Origin: Mycobacterium sp. AT1
Lineage (GTDB): Bacteria > Actinomycetota > Actinomycetes > Mycobacteriales > Mycobacteriaceae
Length of the DNA stretch: 47,906 nucleotides
Assembly (NCBI RefSeq): GCF_002043095.1
Contig: NZ_MVOC01000096.1
Span: forward strand, 1 to 47,906
Direction: 5' to 3'
A program made the translations under genes and the position numbers. The notes under the pieces are model-generated. The model saw only the letters and a program-made list of their open reading frames with translations, searched no databases and was not told where the DNA came from. Positions 33,711 through 42,466 of this stretch are shown here, piece by piece; within the stretch, counting starts at the first letter, position 1; every line of letters starts with the position of its first letter.

Positions 33711-35261
33711 ATGGTGACCAGATTCGTTCGGATCCAGCTCATCGTCTTCGGCATTTTGACACTGCTTACGGTGGTGGTCCTGGGTGGGTACTACCTGCGT
33801 CTGCCCGCCGAGGTCGGCGTCGGGCAGTACACCCTGACCGCCGATCTGCCAGTGTCTGGGGGCCTGTACCGCACGGCGAATGTGACCTACCGCGGTACCA
33901 CGATCGGCAGGGTGACCGCGGTCGAGCCGACGAAAGCCGGCGTCGAGGTCACGATGAGCATCGACGACAGCTATCGGATCCCCGTAGGCGCCACCGCCAG
34001 CGTGCACTCGGTGTCCGCCGTCGGTGAGCAGTACCTCGATCTCGTCGCCGACGGCGACCACGGTAAGTACCTCACCCACGGACAAACCGTCGCGGCGGGC
34101 ACGGTTCCCGAGGATATCGGGGCGGCGCTGGACGCCGTCGATCGCGGCCTCGCGGCGCTACCACGGGACAAGATCGCCACCGTGCTCGACGAGACGTCGC
34201 AAGCGATCGGTGGCCTAGGCCCGGCACTGCACCAGTTGGTCGACGCCACCCAATCGCTCACCGGTGAACTCAAGGACAACACCACCGACATCAACGACCT
34301 CATCTCCAAGTCCGCCCCCTTGCTCACCAGCCAATCGGCCTCCACCGACCAGATCAAGCAGTGGATCCACAACCTCAACGTGATCTCCACCCAAACCGCC
34401 GCCAACGACCCCCAGCTCAAGAACGTGCTGACCAACGCAGCCCCGACCCTGGACACCGCCAACGACGTCCTAGGCGGCGTCCGCGAATCCCTTCCCCAGA
34501 CCTTGGCGAACCTCGAAGTCGTCACCGGTCTGCTCTTGCGCTACCGGGCAGGCATCGAGCAGGTGCTGGTGCTGCTGCCGCAGGCCGCCTCAGTCGCCCA
34601 GACCACCACCCTGGCGTTCCCCGGCGAAGCCCGCATCGACCTCGGGTTGGCGATCAACCAGCCCCCGCCCTGCCTGACCGGGTTCCTGCCTGCCTCGCAG
34701 TGGCGTTCACCCGCCGATACCAGCATCGCGCCGCTGCCCTCGGGCACATATTGCAAGATCCCTCAGGACACCCCGGCCAACGCGGTCCGCGGCGCCCGCA
34801 ACATCCCCTGTGTCGACGTCCCCGGCAAGACCGCCGCCACACCGCAGGAGTGCCGCAGCGGTCAACCCTATGAACCCATGGGCACCAACCCCTGGTACGG
34901 CGACCCTGACCAGGGGCTGACCTGCCCGGCGCCCGCAGCGCGCTGCGATCAACCGGTCAAACCCGGCTTCGTGGTGCCAGCGCCGACAATCGACACGGGC
35001 CTCAACCCGATGCCCGCGACCGGACTGCCGGGCACACCGCCGCCCGTCAACGACGCACTCAGCCCGCCCGGGTCAGGCACCGTCCAATGCAACGGCCAGC
35101 AACCCAACCCGTGCATCTACACCCCGGCCGGACCGCCGGTAGCCCCCATCCACACCCAGTCCGGAGAGATCACCGGGCCCGACGGGGTTCGATACTCCGT
35201 CGACAACTCGATCCAGGCAGGAGACGACGGATGGAAGAAGATGCTGGCACCGGTGGGGTGA
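33711..35261 (+). CDS. mceF: MceF substrate-binding protein
   Basis: 516 aa, ATG immediately after the mceE stop. Signal-anchor helix (about 5-30), MlaD domain (LPVSGGLYRTANVTYRGTTIG), helical tube region, and a Pro/Gly-rich C-terminus ending with KMLAPVG. Completes the six-protein set. Confidence 0.92.
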   Translation: MVTRFVRIQLIVFGILTLLTVVVLGGYYLRLPAEVGVGQYTLTADLPVSGGLYRTANVTYRGTTIGRVTAVEPTKAGVEVTMSIDDSYRIPVGATASVHSVSAVGEQYLDLVADGDHGKYLTHGQTVAAGTVPEDIGAALDAVDRGLAALPRDKIATVLDETSQAIGGLGPALHQLVDATQSLTGELKDNTTDINDLISKSAPLLTSQSASTDQIKQWIHNLNVISTQTAANDPQLKNVLTNAAPTLDTANDVLGGVRESLPQTLANLEVVTGLLLRYRAGIEQVLVLLPQAASVAQTTTLAFPGEARIDLGLAINQPPPCLTGFLPASQWRSPADTSIAPLPSGTYCKIPQDTPANAVRGARNIPCVDVPGKTAATPQECRSGQPYEPMGTNPWYGDPDQGLTCPAPAARCDQPVKPGFVVPAPTIDTGLNPMPATGLPGTPPPVNDALSPPGSGTVQCNGQQPNPCIYTPAGPPVAPIHTQSGEITGPDGVRYSVDNSIQAGDDGWKKMLAPVG

Positions 35262-35845
35262 GCACTCTGACCCCGATCGACACCTCGATGACCGCCGGAA
35301 CGCCCGACGCCACCGACACGTCGACCGACACCGACGACTCAGGTGGTAGACGCACGGGACGACCGTGGCCGATCCTGATCGCAGCTGTGCTGCTGCTGCT
35401 CGCTGGAGGTGCTGGCGCCGGCGGTTTCTACGCGCGACAGGCGCATCGCGGGAGCCAGGCGAACGCCGCCGCCGCCGACGCAGCGCTGGCAGCCGCCAAG
35501 GACTGCGTCGCGGCCACCCAACCCCCCAACGCCGCCGCGTTGCCCGCCACCCAACGCAAGCTCGCCGAATGCTCGACGGGCAGCTTCGGCGACCAGGCCA
35601 CGTGGTACGGCGAGGTGCTGGCGCAGGCCTACCAAGCCGTCGACGTCGGTGTGCATGTCCCCGAGATGTACGCCGCCGTCGAACGGGTCCGCGACAACGG
35701 GTCGATCCAGGTCTTGGTGGTATTCCGCGCCACCGTGTCTCAGCAGGGGATGGCCGACCGGGAGAACAGCTACCGGGTACGGGTCAAAATGGTGCCCGTC
35801 GACGGCCAGTTCAAGGTCGCCGAACTCGATCAGGTGGCCAAGTGA
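35258..35845 (+). CDS. Mce-associated membrane protein 1
   Basis: 195 aa from GTG at 35258, overlapping the mceF stop by 4 bp; an ATG at 35231 in the same frame is an alternative. Acidic, Thr/Asp-rich cytoplasmic N-terminus (1-45), one membrane helix (about 48-65), then a small extracytoplasmic domain of the Mas/SnoaL-like fold (YRVRVKMVPVDGQFKV near the end). Such proteins follow most mycobacterial mce operons and are thought to stabilise the transporter. Confidence 0.8.
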   Translation: MSTLTPIDTSMTAGTPDATDTSTDTDDSGGRRTGRPWPILIAAVLLLLAGGAGAGGFYARQAHRGSQANAAAADAALAAAKDCVAATQPPNAAALPATQRKLAECSTGSFGDQATWYGEVLAQAYQAVDVGVHVPEMYAAVERVRDNGSIQVLVVFRATVSQQGMADRENSYRVRVKMVPVDGQFKVAELDQVAK

Positions 35846-36840
35846 CGCTCACCGACGTCGCGGCCCGTCCGCACACCACATCCTCGGACACGAGGCCCGA
35901 ACCCGACGAGCCTCCCGCGGGGGAGTGGGCATCGTGGCCTGCGCGCGCCGGCGCATGGAGTCTGGACCTCCTGCCCGGCGCTGCGGTGCTGGCCACCGCG
36001 GCGCTGGTCGCCTTGACCGTGCCGTTGCGTGGGGGATGGTGGTGGGGGTGTGTGAGCCTCGGTGTCGCGGCGGTGCTCTGGACAGGCTTCAACAGGTTTC
36101 TCCTCCCAGGTGCTAGCGGAAAGACACTGGGCCGCAGAGTATTCGGGCTCACGCTGGTCCGCCGCGACGGATCGGTCGTCGGGCCCGTGAGACTGCTGTT
36201 GCGCGACGCGGCGCACCTGTTGGACACCGTGCCGGTGCTTCTGGGTTGGCTGTGGCCGCTGAAGGATCCCCGTCGACGGACCTTCGCCGACATGATCTGC
36301 GATACCGAAACCCACGTGGCGCCAGCAGTGGGTGCGGCGCGCCGGCCCCGCCGCGCCGCGGTCGTCACTGCCCTGGCCGCGGCCGTGCTCTGCGCCGCCG
36401 GCGCTGGTCTAAGCCTCGCCGTCATCGCCCTGCCGGACCGTACCGTCGCCGACACCGACGCGGCCATCACCGCGCTGGGCCCCCACGTCGTCGAGCAGAT
36501 CCTGACGTATCACCCCGACACCATCGAGGCCGACTTCGCGCGCGCCCAATCTTTGGTCACCGATGGATACCGCGGGCAGCTGACCGCCCAGCAGCAGTCA
36601 ATCCGCAGGTCGGGAGCGGTGCGCAACGAATACTGGGTGACCGACGGCGCCGTGCTCGACGCGGGCCGCGGCCGGGCGACGATGCTGCTGTTCTTGCAGG
36701 GGCAGCGCGGAGCTGCGCCCGATCAGCGCTACCTCACCGCAACGGTGCGGGTGACCTTCGTTCAATCCGGCTCGGCGCTTTGGCGTCTCGACGATCTGAC
36801 GGTCGTGACCAGCCCTCAACCGATCGAGGCCAAGCCGTGA
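35842..36840 (+). CDS. Mce-associated protein with an RDD membrane domain
   Basis: 332 aa from GTG at 35842, overlapping the previous stop by 4 bp. Residues about 25-160 form an RDD-family domain with three membrane helices (ARAGAWSLDLLPGA, GKTLGRRVFGLTLVRRDG, DPRRRTFADMICDT). After another membrane helix (about 165-185), the C-terminal 130 residues form a Mas-type extracytoplasmic domain (VVEQILTYHPDTIEADFA). RDD-containing Mce-associated proteins are known next to other mycobacterial mce operons. Confidence 0.82.
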   Translation: MTLTDVAARPHTTSSDTRPEPDEPPAGEWASWPARAGAWSLDLLPGAAVLATAALVALTVPLRGGWWWGCVSLGVAAVLWTGFNRFLLPGASGKTLGRRVFGLTLVRRDGSVVGPVRLLLRDAAHLLDTVPVLLGWLWPLKDPRRRTFADMICDTETHVAPAVGAARRPRRAAVVTALAAAVLCAAGAGLSLAVIALPDRTVADTDAAITALGPHVVEQILTYHPDTIEADFARAQSLVTDGYRGQLTAQQQSIRRSGAVRNEYWVTDGAVLDAGRGRATMLLFLQGQRGAAPDQRYLTATVRVTFVQSGSALWRLDDLTVVTSPQPIEAKP

Positions 36841-37388
36841 GCCCCCGCCGCAAGATCGATCCGGATGATGTCCCGTGCTTTCCGCCGCCGCCGCGACCTG
36901 CGCGCCGCTGGGGGGCGCCGCTGGTGGTGACCGTCGCCGCCCTCGTGGCAATCAGCGCGATCGCGACCTGTGCCTGGGTGCTGTCGTCACACGACGTCCA
37001 CCGGCGGGCAACCATGACCGATGCTTTCGCCGTGGACTACGTCCGAACGTTCATGACCGAATTCACCTCTCCGGATCCATTCCACGCCAACGACTACGCC
37101 GATCGGATCTTGGCCCAGGCCACCGGTGGATTCGCCGACCAATACCGCCAGAACGAAAACGAGATCCTCATCGGCATCGCCCGATCCGAACCCACGACGG
37201 GCACCGTGCTCGACGCCGGGGTGTCGCGGCGCAACGACGACGGCAGCGTCGACGTACTCGTCGTCACCAAGCTCACATCGCAGTCACCGGACGGCACGTT
37301 GCAAGCGGCACGGGCCAACCGGTGGGTCGTCACGACGAAACAGGAGGGTGACCAATGGAAGATCAGCAGCCTGATCCCGATGACGTGA
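36837..37388 (+). CDS. Mce-associated membrane protein 2
   Basis: 183 aa from GTG at 36837, overlapping the previous stop by 4 bp. Basic/proline-rich N-terminus, one membrane helix (about 28-48), and a Mas-type domain ending in KISSLIPMT. It overlaps the next gene by 34 bp if the ATG at 37355 is used. Confidence 0.8.
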   Translation: MSPRRKIDPDDVPCFPPPPRPARRWGAPLVVTVAALVAISAIATCAWVLSSHDVHRRATMTDAFAVDYVRTFMTEFTSPDPFHANDYADRILAQATGGFADQYRQNENEILIGIARSEPTTGTVLDAGVSRRNDDGSVDVLVVTKLTSQSPDGTLQAARANRWVVTTKQEGDQWKISSLIPMT

Positions 37389-38155
37389 CCACCGAACACG
37401 ACCAGGACGGCACCCAGAGAGTCGCCGGGGGCGGCGCGAGAAGAGTGAGAAACCGGCGCCCCCAACGCTCGCCGAGCGCCACTCCGCGCGGAAAGCGTCA
37501 ACGTCGCGCTTCCGGCTCCGGTACCACCGCCCTGCTCGAGCACGAGGGCGACGACTACTCCCCCGCCACCACCACCGAGACCGGCGCCGACGACGTCCCC
37601 TCCGCCGATACCTCGGATGAACAAGGCACTGCGCGTTCACGCTTCAACCGGTGGCAGATTGCTCTCGTCGCCGTGGCGACGGCGGTGTTCGTGGGCTCGC
37701 TGACCTTCGCCGGTGCCGGTCTGCACGCCTACCTGGCCGACCGCGCCGAGGCGTCCACGCGCACCGAGGTGGTACGCACCGCGGTCGCCGCCGTCACCAC
37801 CTTGTGGACCTATACACCCGAGACGATCGACACTCTGGCCGACCGCGCCAGGCAGTACCTCAGCGGAGACTTCGGGGCGCAATACCGCAAGTTCCTCGCC
37901 GCGGCCGCCGCACCAAACAAGCAAGCCCAGGTGACAGACAGCACCGAGGTCGTCGGCGCGGGGGTCGAGTCGTTGAACGGTTCGGACGCGGTGGCCATCG
38001 TCTTCACCAACACCACGGCGACGAGTCCGCTGACCAAGAACGTCCCTTCGCTGAAGTACGTCGGCTACCGACTCACCATGACGCAGGAAAGCTCGCGCTG
38101 GCTGGTCACCGGAATGTCTACCGTCAGCTTCACTGACCTCACTCCGCAGCTCTGA
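37355..38155 (+). CDS. Mce-associated membrane protein 3
   Basis: 266 aa. Two starts compete: ATG 37355 with an AGGAGGG seven bases upstream (used here), or GTG 37385, which would keep the 4-bp overlap seen in the rest of the operon. Long charged, Arg/Thr-rich cytoplasmic region (1-95), one membrane helix (about 98-120), then a Mas-type domain (LWTYTPETIDTLADRA, GYRLTMTQESSRWLVTGM). Third single-pass Mce-associated protein of the operon. Confidence 0.8.
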   Translation: MEDQQPDPDDVTTEHDQDGTQRVAGGGARRVRNRRPQRSPSATPRGKRQRRASGSGTTALLEHEGDDYSPATTTETGADDVPSADTSDEQGTARSRFNRWQIALVAVATAVFVGSLTFAGAGLHAYLADRAEASTRTEVVRTAVAAVTTLWTYTPETIDTLADRARQYLSGDFGAQYRKFLAAAAAPNKQAQVTDSTEVVGAGVESLNGSDAVAIVFTNTTATSPLTKNVPSLKYVGYRLTMTQESSRWLVTGMSTVSFTDLTPQL

Positions 38156-38178
38156 CGACTCGACGATGAAAGGCAAAT

Positions 38179-39753
38179 ATGGCCCGCAAATCGGTTCCGC
38201 TGGCATGGGCCGGAGTAGCGCTGGTCGGGGTGATCGTGGTCATCCTGGTGGTGTCGTGGCAGCTGTTCGACCGGCTGGGCGCCGCGCAGTCGATGGTCGA
38301 CGACCTCAGCCCGGCGTTCACCGTCGACCGCGTCATCGGTGCCCGCGCTGGCATCGAAATGGTCTCCGCGGCAACCGATACCGGTGACGCCATGATGCAC
38401 CCCGACGGGGCGGCAGCCGAGATGCCCAGACTGATCGACTTCATCGCCTCGCGCACCGGAAGCTCTCCCGATGCAGCACAACAGCTGCTACGCAATGATT
38501 TTCCCGCAATCAACGGATTTCTTACTTCGCTCCCACTGCCCGAAGTCAGCGCCGAATTGCCCAAACTCGTCCACTACCTGAGCACGGTCCTGCAACAAAC
38601 GCCGGCACAGACCGACCAGATGCTGCAAACCGATTACCCCAAGATCTGGCAGGTGTATCAAAACCTGCCGAAACTCACCGCCGGGTGGGACGCCATCCCC
38701 GGCACCGAAGCGCTTACCCGCTTCGACGGCACGCCGGTGCGCACGATGCCGCAGCTGCGAACCTACCTCAGCCAGGAAGTCGTGGGACCCGTCGAACGCC
38801 AACAAGCCAACTTCCGGCCGCTGGGTGCAAGGGGCGGTGTGTGGTTCCTTCCGCCGCTGTTGCTGGTCTTGGGTGCTGCCGTGATCGCGTTCGGCGTGGC
38901 CATGATAGTCAAGACGCGAAATGGTGTGAAACGCAACCGATTGCGATATGCGTGGGCAGTCGTCTCGGTGATCGGCGTCATCGTGCCCGGATTGGTGCTC
39001 GCCTTGAACCTGTTTCCCCGCCTCATCGGCGGTCAGGCTCTGCTGGATGACACCCGGCCCGTCTTCGCCTTGGACCGCATCCAAGGAGACCATGCCGGCG
39101 TCGAGTTCATCTCCATCTTCGTCGATGCGCTCGGGCCCGCGGTCCTGCCCGACGGTGGCGTGACCCAGGAATACCCGGCGCTGCTCGAGCACGTCGCCCA
39201 GCACGTCGGCATCCCCCTGCAGGACGTCCGCGGCCTAGTCCACCTCAACTTCCCCCACGCCGCCCGACTGCTCGACGGCGTACCGTTCTCTGCGTCCACC
39301 GCCGATGCCACCACGTTGATCAACGTACTGGCCTCGACGTCACACGTGACCTCCGAACGGGTCCTACAGGACATGAAGGCACAACTGCCGCAGACCTATC
39401 AACTGATCACGAGCCTGAAGACTGTCACCGACGGATGGACCGAAGTCCCCGGCACCGAAAACTTGACCCACTTCGATGGCACGCCCTCCCGCTCGGTCCC
39501 CCTCATCCGCGACTACTTCCGCAACGACGTAATTCCCGGACTGGAAAGACAACAACCCCACTTCGTGATCGTCGACACCAATTGGCCACAGCTCATCATC
39601 TTCGCGCCCCTCCTGTGCGCCCTGGGTGCTGCGGTCTTTGTCTACGGATTCCTAATCCGTTCTCTCACAAGTAAACTGCTTCGAGCGCAAGGCGAACCGC
39701 CGAGCCCTTTGACTCCGACGTCCAGTCCACCCATTCCGGCCGACGTTAGCTGA
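38179..39753 (+). CDS. Membrane protein of two tandem homologous halves, last gene of the mce operon
   Basis: 524 aa, no family recognised. Residues about 7-247 and 260-500 align with each other. Each half has an N-terminal membrane helix, a DDxxPxFxxDRxxGxxAG motif, a helical extracytoplasmic region, a GWxxxPGTExLTxFDGTPxR motif, and a closing helix with LGAAV. Predicted topology: four membrane helices with two outward-facing domains. The gene follows the last Mce-associated protein by 23 bp with a GAAAGG before the ATG, so it is likely part of the operon. The two halves suggest a pseudo-dimer that arose by duplication. A role in the Mce complex is inferred from position only. Confidence 0.75.
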   Translation: MARKSVPLAWAGVALVGVIVVILVVSWQLFDRLGAAQSMVDDLSPAFTVDRVIGARAGIEMVSAATDTGDAMMHPDGAAAEMPRLIDFIASRTGSSPDAAQQLLRNDFPAINGFLTSLPLPEVSAELPKLVHYLSTVLQQTPAQTDQMLQTDYPKIWQVYQNLPKLTAGWDAIPGTEALTRFDGTPVRTMPQLRTYLSQEVVGPVERQQANFRPLGARGGVWFLPPLLLVLGAAVIAFGVAMIVKTRNGVKRNRLRYAWAVVSVIGVIVPGLVLALNLFPRLIGGQALLDDTRPVFALDRIQGDHAGVEFISIFVDALGPAVLPDGGVTQEYPALLEHVAQHVGIPLQDVRGLVHLNFPHAARLLDGVPFSASTADATTLINVLASTSHVTSERVLQDMKAQLPQTYQLITSLKTVTDGWTEVPGTENLTHFDGTPSRSVPLIRDYFRNDVIPGLERQQPHFVIVDTNWPQLIIFAPLLCALGAAVFVYGFLIRSLTSKLLRAQGEPPSPLTPTSSPPIPADVS

Positions 39754-39831
39754 CACACCGATGACCGGAAGCGACACCGGTGACCTCAGACCACCTGCAC
39801 CGCTTCGCGTCCCAGCGCGGGGCTGTGGATC

Positions 39832-39847
39832 TAACGGTGTTTCCGGC
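39832..39847 (+). repeat. Left inverted repeat of the IS256-type element
   Basis: TAACGGTGTTTCCGGC, the perfect 16-bp inverse of the right end at 41686-41701. It lies 40 bp before the transposase ATG. Confidence 0.85.
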
Positions 39848-40797
39848 ACTGACTCGCTGAGCGTTGCTCGGCGAGAAAGGTGCCGTGATGACGACACTGG
39901 AAGATATGGCGAAGAAGAAGGCGGCTGAGCAGTCCGCTGAGAAGAAGGCTGCGGTCGAGCTGGTGCGACTGGCCCAAGAGCAGGGCCTGTCGCTGATTGG
40001 GCCCGACGGGCTGCTGAAGCAGTTGACCAAGACGGTGCTGGAGACCGCGCTCAATGAGGAGATGACCGAACACCTCGGCTATGAGAAGCACGACCCGCCC
40101 GAGGCGGGGTCGGGCAACGTCCGCAACGGCACCCGCTCCAAGACGGTGCTGACCGACACCACCGGCCCGGTCGAACTTGACGTGCCCCCGGGATCGAGCA
40201 TCGACCTTCGAGCCCCAGATTGTCAAGAAATGCCAGCGCCGGCTGAATGGGGTCGATGAGGTGGTCTTGTCGCTGTACGCGAAAGGCCTGACGACGGAGA
40301 ATATCTCGGCGCATTTGGCCGAGATCTACGGTGCGTCGGTGTCCAAGGAGACGATCAGCCGGATCACCGACGAGGTGCTCGAGGAGATGAACGCGTGGAC
40401 GGTACGGCCCCTTGATGAAACCTATGCCGCGATCTTCATCGACGCGATCTCGTGGTGATGGTCCGCGACGGCCAGGTCGCCAACCGCCCGTTCTACGCCG
40501 CCATCGGGGTCACCCTGGCCGGGGAACGCGACATCCTCGGCTCGTGGGCCGGCACCGGCGGGGAGGGCGCCAGGTTCTGGATGAGCGTGCTGACCGATCT
40601 GCGCAACCGCGGCGTCAAGGACACGTTCTTCGTGGTCTGCGACGGACTGAAGGGTCTGCCCGATGTGGTGAGCAACGTATGGCCGCAAGCGATCGTGCAG
40701 ATCTGCATCATTCACCTGCTGCGCAACCCATTTCGATTAACATCACGAAAGTACTGGGACGAGATCCAACGCGATGTGAAGCCGATCTACACGGCGG

Positions 40798-41071
40798 CAG
40801 TCACACCGTCGACACCGGGTGTGTTGCGGCCCCGGTTACCCGCGACCCGATCAAACGCCACGATCAGCGTCGCCGGGTCGTGCACGAGGTTGAACACATC
40901 ATCAAATCGGCGGCCAGTATCGGCCGCCGCCCAACGGTGCAGCTTGTCCTGCATCTCCGATACCCGCTGCCACGGACCCTTCGGGCCCGCGCCGCCGGCG
41001 CCGCCATTCGGCGGCGCATCTTTCGGCATTACAGCAACCAACTGACTCCTCTCGCTGTTGCCCTTCCCCAT
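40798..41071 (-). pseudogene. Group II intron reverse transcriptase/maturase, N-terminal fragment
   Basis: About 90 residues. Contains MQDKLHRWAAADTGRRFDDV, LVHDPATLIVAFDRVAGNRG and NTPGVDGVT, the N-terminal RT0 block of bacterial group II intron proteins. It breaks off just after this block where it joins the transposase gene. MPKDAPP at about 41029 may be the real start; MGKGNSE at 41071 is the longer option. Polymerase, maturase and endonuclease domains are absent. Confidence 0.8.
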
Positions 41072-41610
41072 GTGACCGGCTTTCCCGGAGTACTACGGCA
41101 ACTCCGCCCCGCTGCGAGCCGATCGACCGACGGTGCGCCCAGCCCCCCCGATACGCTGGCTGCACTCGGAAAGGGCAGACCCGCAACGGTTCCCGTGTTC
41201 ACTGTGCTTCGATCGATCGAGGAGGAGTCCGCCTCTGCCCCTGCGGCCTCACTGCGGTTACGCCGCAGACCTTCTCCGCAGCCTCTCCAGACCGCGTTTC
41301 ACCGGCCCGGAAAGTTCCCGTGGCTCCTACACACCTCGGGATGCGCCGCTCCCGACCCACATCCACCAGATTCGAGTCGGTATAGCGTTGAGGGGCTTTA
41401 CAACATCGGTTCCTCACGCCCTCCTTTCGATCGCGCTCGCCGGACCCGCACCATCTGGCAGCGCTGACACGCCCCGGCTTTGTCAAGGCTGCTCCCACCC
41501 TCCCCGACACCTCCCGGCTTGGGCTGCCCTCAGCTCCGATCGGGCCGCTGCGACGACCCGACGGCAAAGGTCTCTCACCTCCACTCAAATCACAGCGACT
41601 CACGGCGCAC
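40798..41610 (-). mobile_element. Group II intron, 5' part only
   Basis: On the minus strand the 5' boundary is at 41610, where the transposase sequence changes to GTGCGCCGTGAGTC, the GTGYG start expected for group II introns. About 540 bases of structured 5' RNA precede the intron-encoded protein start. The intron stops at about 40797 within the reverse-transcriptase gene; domains V/VI and the 3' end are missing, so it cannot splice or move. It sits in reverse orientation to the transposase gene. Confidence 0.75.
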
Positions 41611-41685
41611 GAAACCTGCCCCGAATGCGTTCGCGATCACCTTCGCCAACCGATTCCCGGCAGCCGAAACCTATTGATGAAAACC

Positions 41686-41701
41686 GCCGGAAACACCGTT
41701 A
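41686..41701 (-). repeat. Right inverted repeat of the IS256-type element
   Basis: Inverse of TAACGGTGTTTCCGGC, identical over 16 bp to the left end. Starts nine bases after the transposase stop codon and provides the stop that ends the adjoining thiolase fragment. Confidence 0.85.
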
Positions 41702-41836
41702 GTCCCCGCGCTGGTGCGACCGGGCCGCCACCTCGTCCTGCTGGGTCCGGGTGAACGGGTTGACGTCGTTGCGCTCCTCGGTCAGCGCGCCCATAGGCTG
41801 ATCGGTGAACACGTCGTGCAGACCGTCGTAGGCCTT
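41702..41836 (-). pseudogene. Thiolase gene fragment interrupted by the IS
   Basis: About 45 codons reading YDGLHDVFTDQPMGALTEER then NDVNPFTRTQQDEVAARSHQR, the middle of an acetyl-CoA acetyltransferase, running into the right end of the IS. Neither the Cys-containing N-terminal part nor the C-terminal catalytic part is present. It differs from the intact thiolase at 23036 in this stretch (HDAFTDQPMGLLAEADNDTRG), so it is a remnant of another thiolase gene. I find no convincing continuation beyond the left IS end. Confidence 0.75.
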
Positions 41837-41944
41837 TCTACCCTTGGACTCGGCCGTCCACCCATCGTCGAGCTTGCCGCACGTCTGCCGACAATCCTGC
41901 GTCCCTGCGCTGCCAGCTCTCTCATTATCGGCGTCGTTCAAGCG

Positions 41945-42466
41945 CTATCGACGACTGGTGAGCTCGGAGGGCGGCTGGCCTCCGAGCAGGTGAATCAGCT
42001 GGGCCGCCAGCTCGTCGAGTTCGACTCCGACGGCGCTGACGGCCGGGCTGTCGTAGCTGTCGAATAGCGAGCTGGGCTGGTCGATCGTGAAGTGGGTGTG
42101 TCCTTCGCGATCGGCGTAGATCAAGGCACGCAACGGAGCATGCAACATGATGGACGGGTCATGTCGGAACATCCGTTCGGCGATCGTGTGATTACCCATC
42201 AGGTACTGCGTGGCCTTCCACGGCGCGGACGGCGCATTGGCCAACACGGCGGAGACGTCGATGCGGTTGTAGAACATGAAGCCGTGTGGGGCGTTGATTT
42301 CGGCTAGCTCGAGATGGGCCTGCCAGTTGGCAAGTTGAAAGAAGCGTGCGTAGTCGACCTCGGGAACTAAACGTTCAAAGTTGTCCCGCGCCTGGTCGTA
42401 GAGCGAAGGCAGCCCGATGTCGAGTCGGCGCGTCTGGTACTCGATTACGTCGTTGGAGCTGGTCAC
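41945..42466 (-). CDS. DUF302 family protein
   Basis: 173 aa. Residues about 80-160 match the DUF302 (TT1751-like) fold: APHGFMFYNRIDVSAVL, YLMGNHTIAERMFRHDPSIMLHAPLRALIY, FTIDQPSSLF. Soluble, no signal peptide. Function of the family is poorly known. Its start overlaps the stop of the upstream gene at 42463 by 4 bp, so the two are cotranslated. Confidence 0.75.
   Translation of the reverse strand: MTSSNDVIEYQTRRLDIGLPSLYDQARDNFERLVPEVDYARFFQLANWQAHLELAEINAPHGFMFYNRIDVSAVLANAPSAPWKATQYLMGNHTIAERMFRHDPSIMLHAPLRALIYADREGHTHFTIDQPSSLFDSYDSPAVSAVGVELDELAAQLIHLLGGQPPSELTSRR

Larger units (their letters stand above)
39888..41677 (+). pseudogene. IS256-family (mutator-type) transposase, broken
   Basis: N-terminal part starts MTTLEDMAKKKA and reads in frame to about 40184. 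An extra C in the C-run at 40185-40189 shifts the frame; the second segment (PQIVKKCQRRLNGVDEVVLSLYAKG through FIDAI) runs to about 40450, where two extra bases shift it again. The third segment (VRDGQVANRPFYAAIGVT through WDEIQRDVKPIY) runs to about 40797. The catalytic Asp residues FIDAI and VCDGLKG are present, but about 100 residues carrying the third catalytic acid are deleted. The last 18 codons (NAFAITFANRFPAAETY, stop) survive at 41611-41677. The intron remnant lies between. Confidence 0.88.
39823..41703 (+). mobile_element. IS256-family element, defective, carrying a truncated group II intron
   Basis: Bounded by inverted repeats (39832-39847 and 41686-41701). It holds an IS256-type transposase gene broken by two frameshifts, a large deletion and an intron remnant in reverse orientation. 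One deletion from within the transposase gene into the intron explains the present structure. Outer ends are approximate; an 11-bp sequence (CCAGCGCGGGG) also appears as an inverted repeat just outside, so the exact ends and the target duplication cannot be fixed. Confidence 0.85.

Noticed and set aside
39754..39822. Continuation of the interrupted thiolase gene on the left side of the IS
   Set aside because: Minus-strand reading gives only a two-residue WD match to the expected next thiolase segment, so it is not supported.
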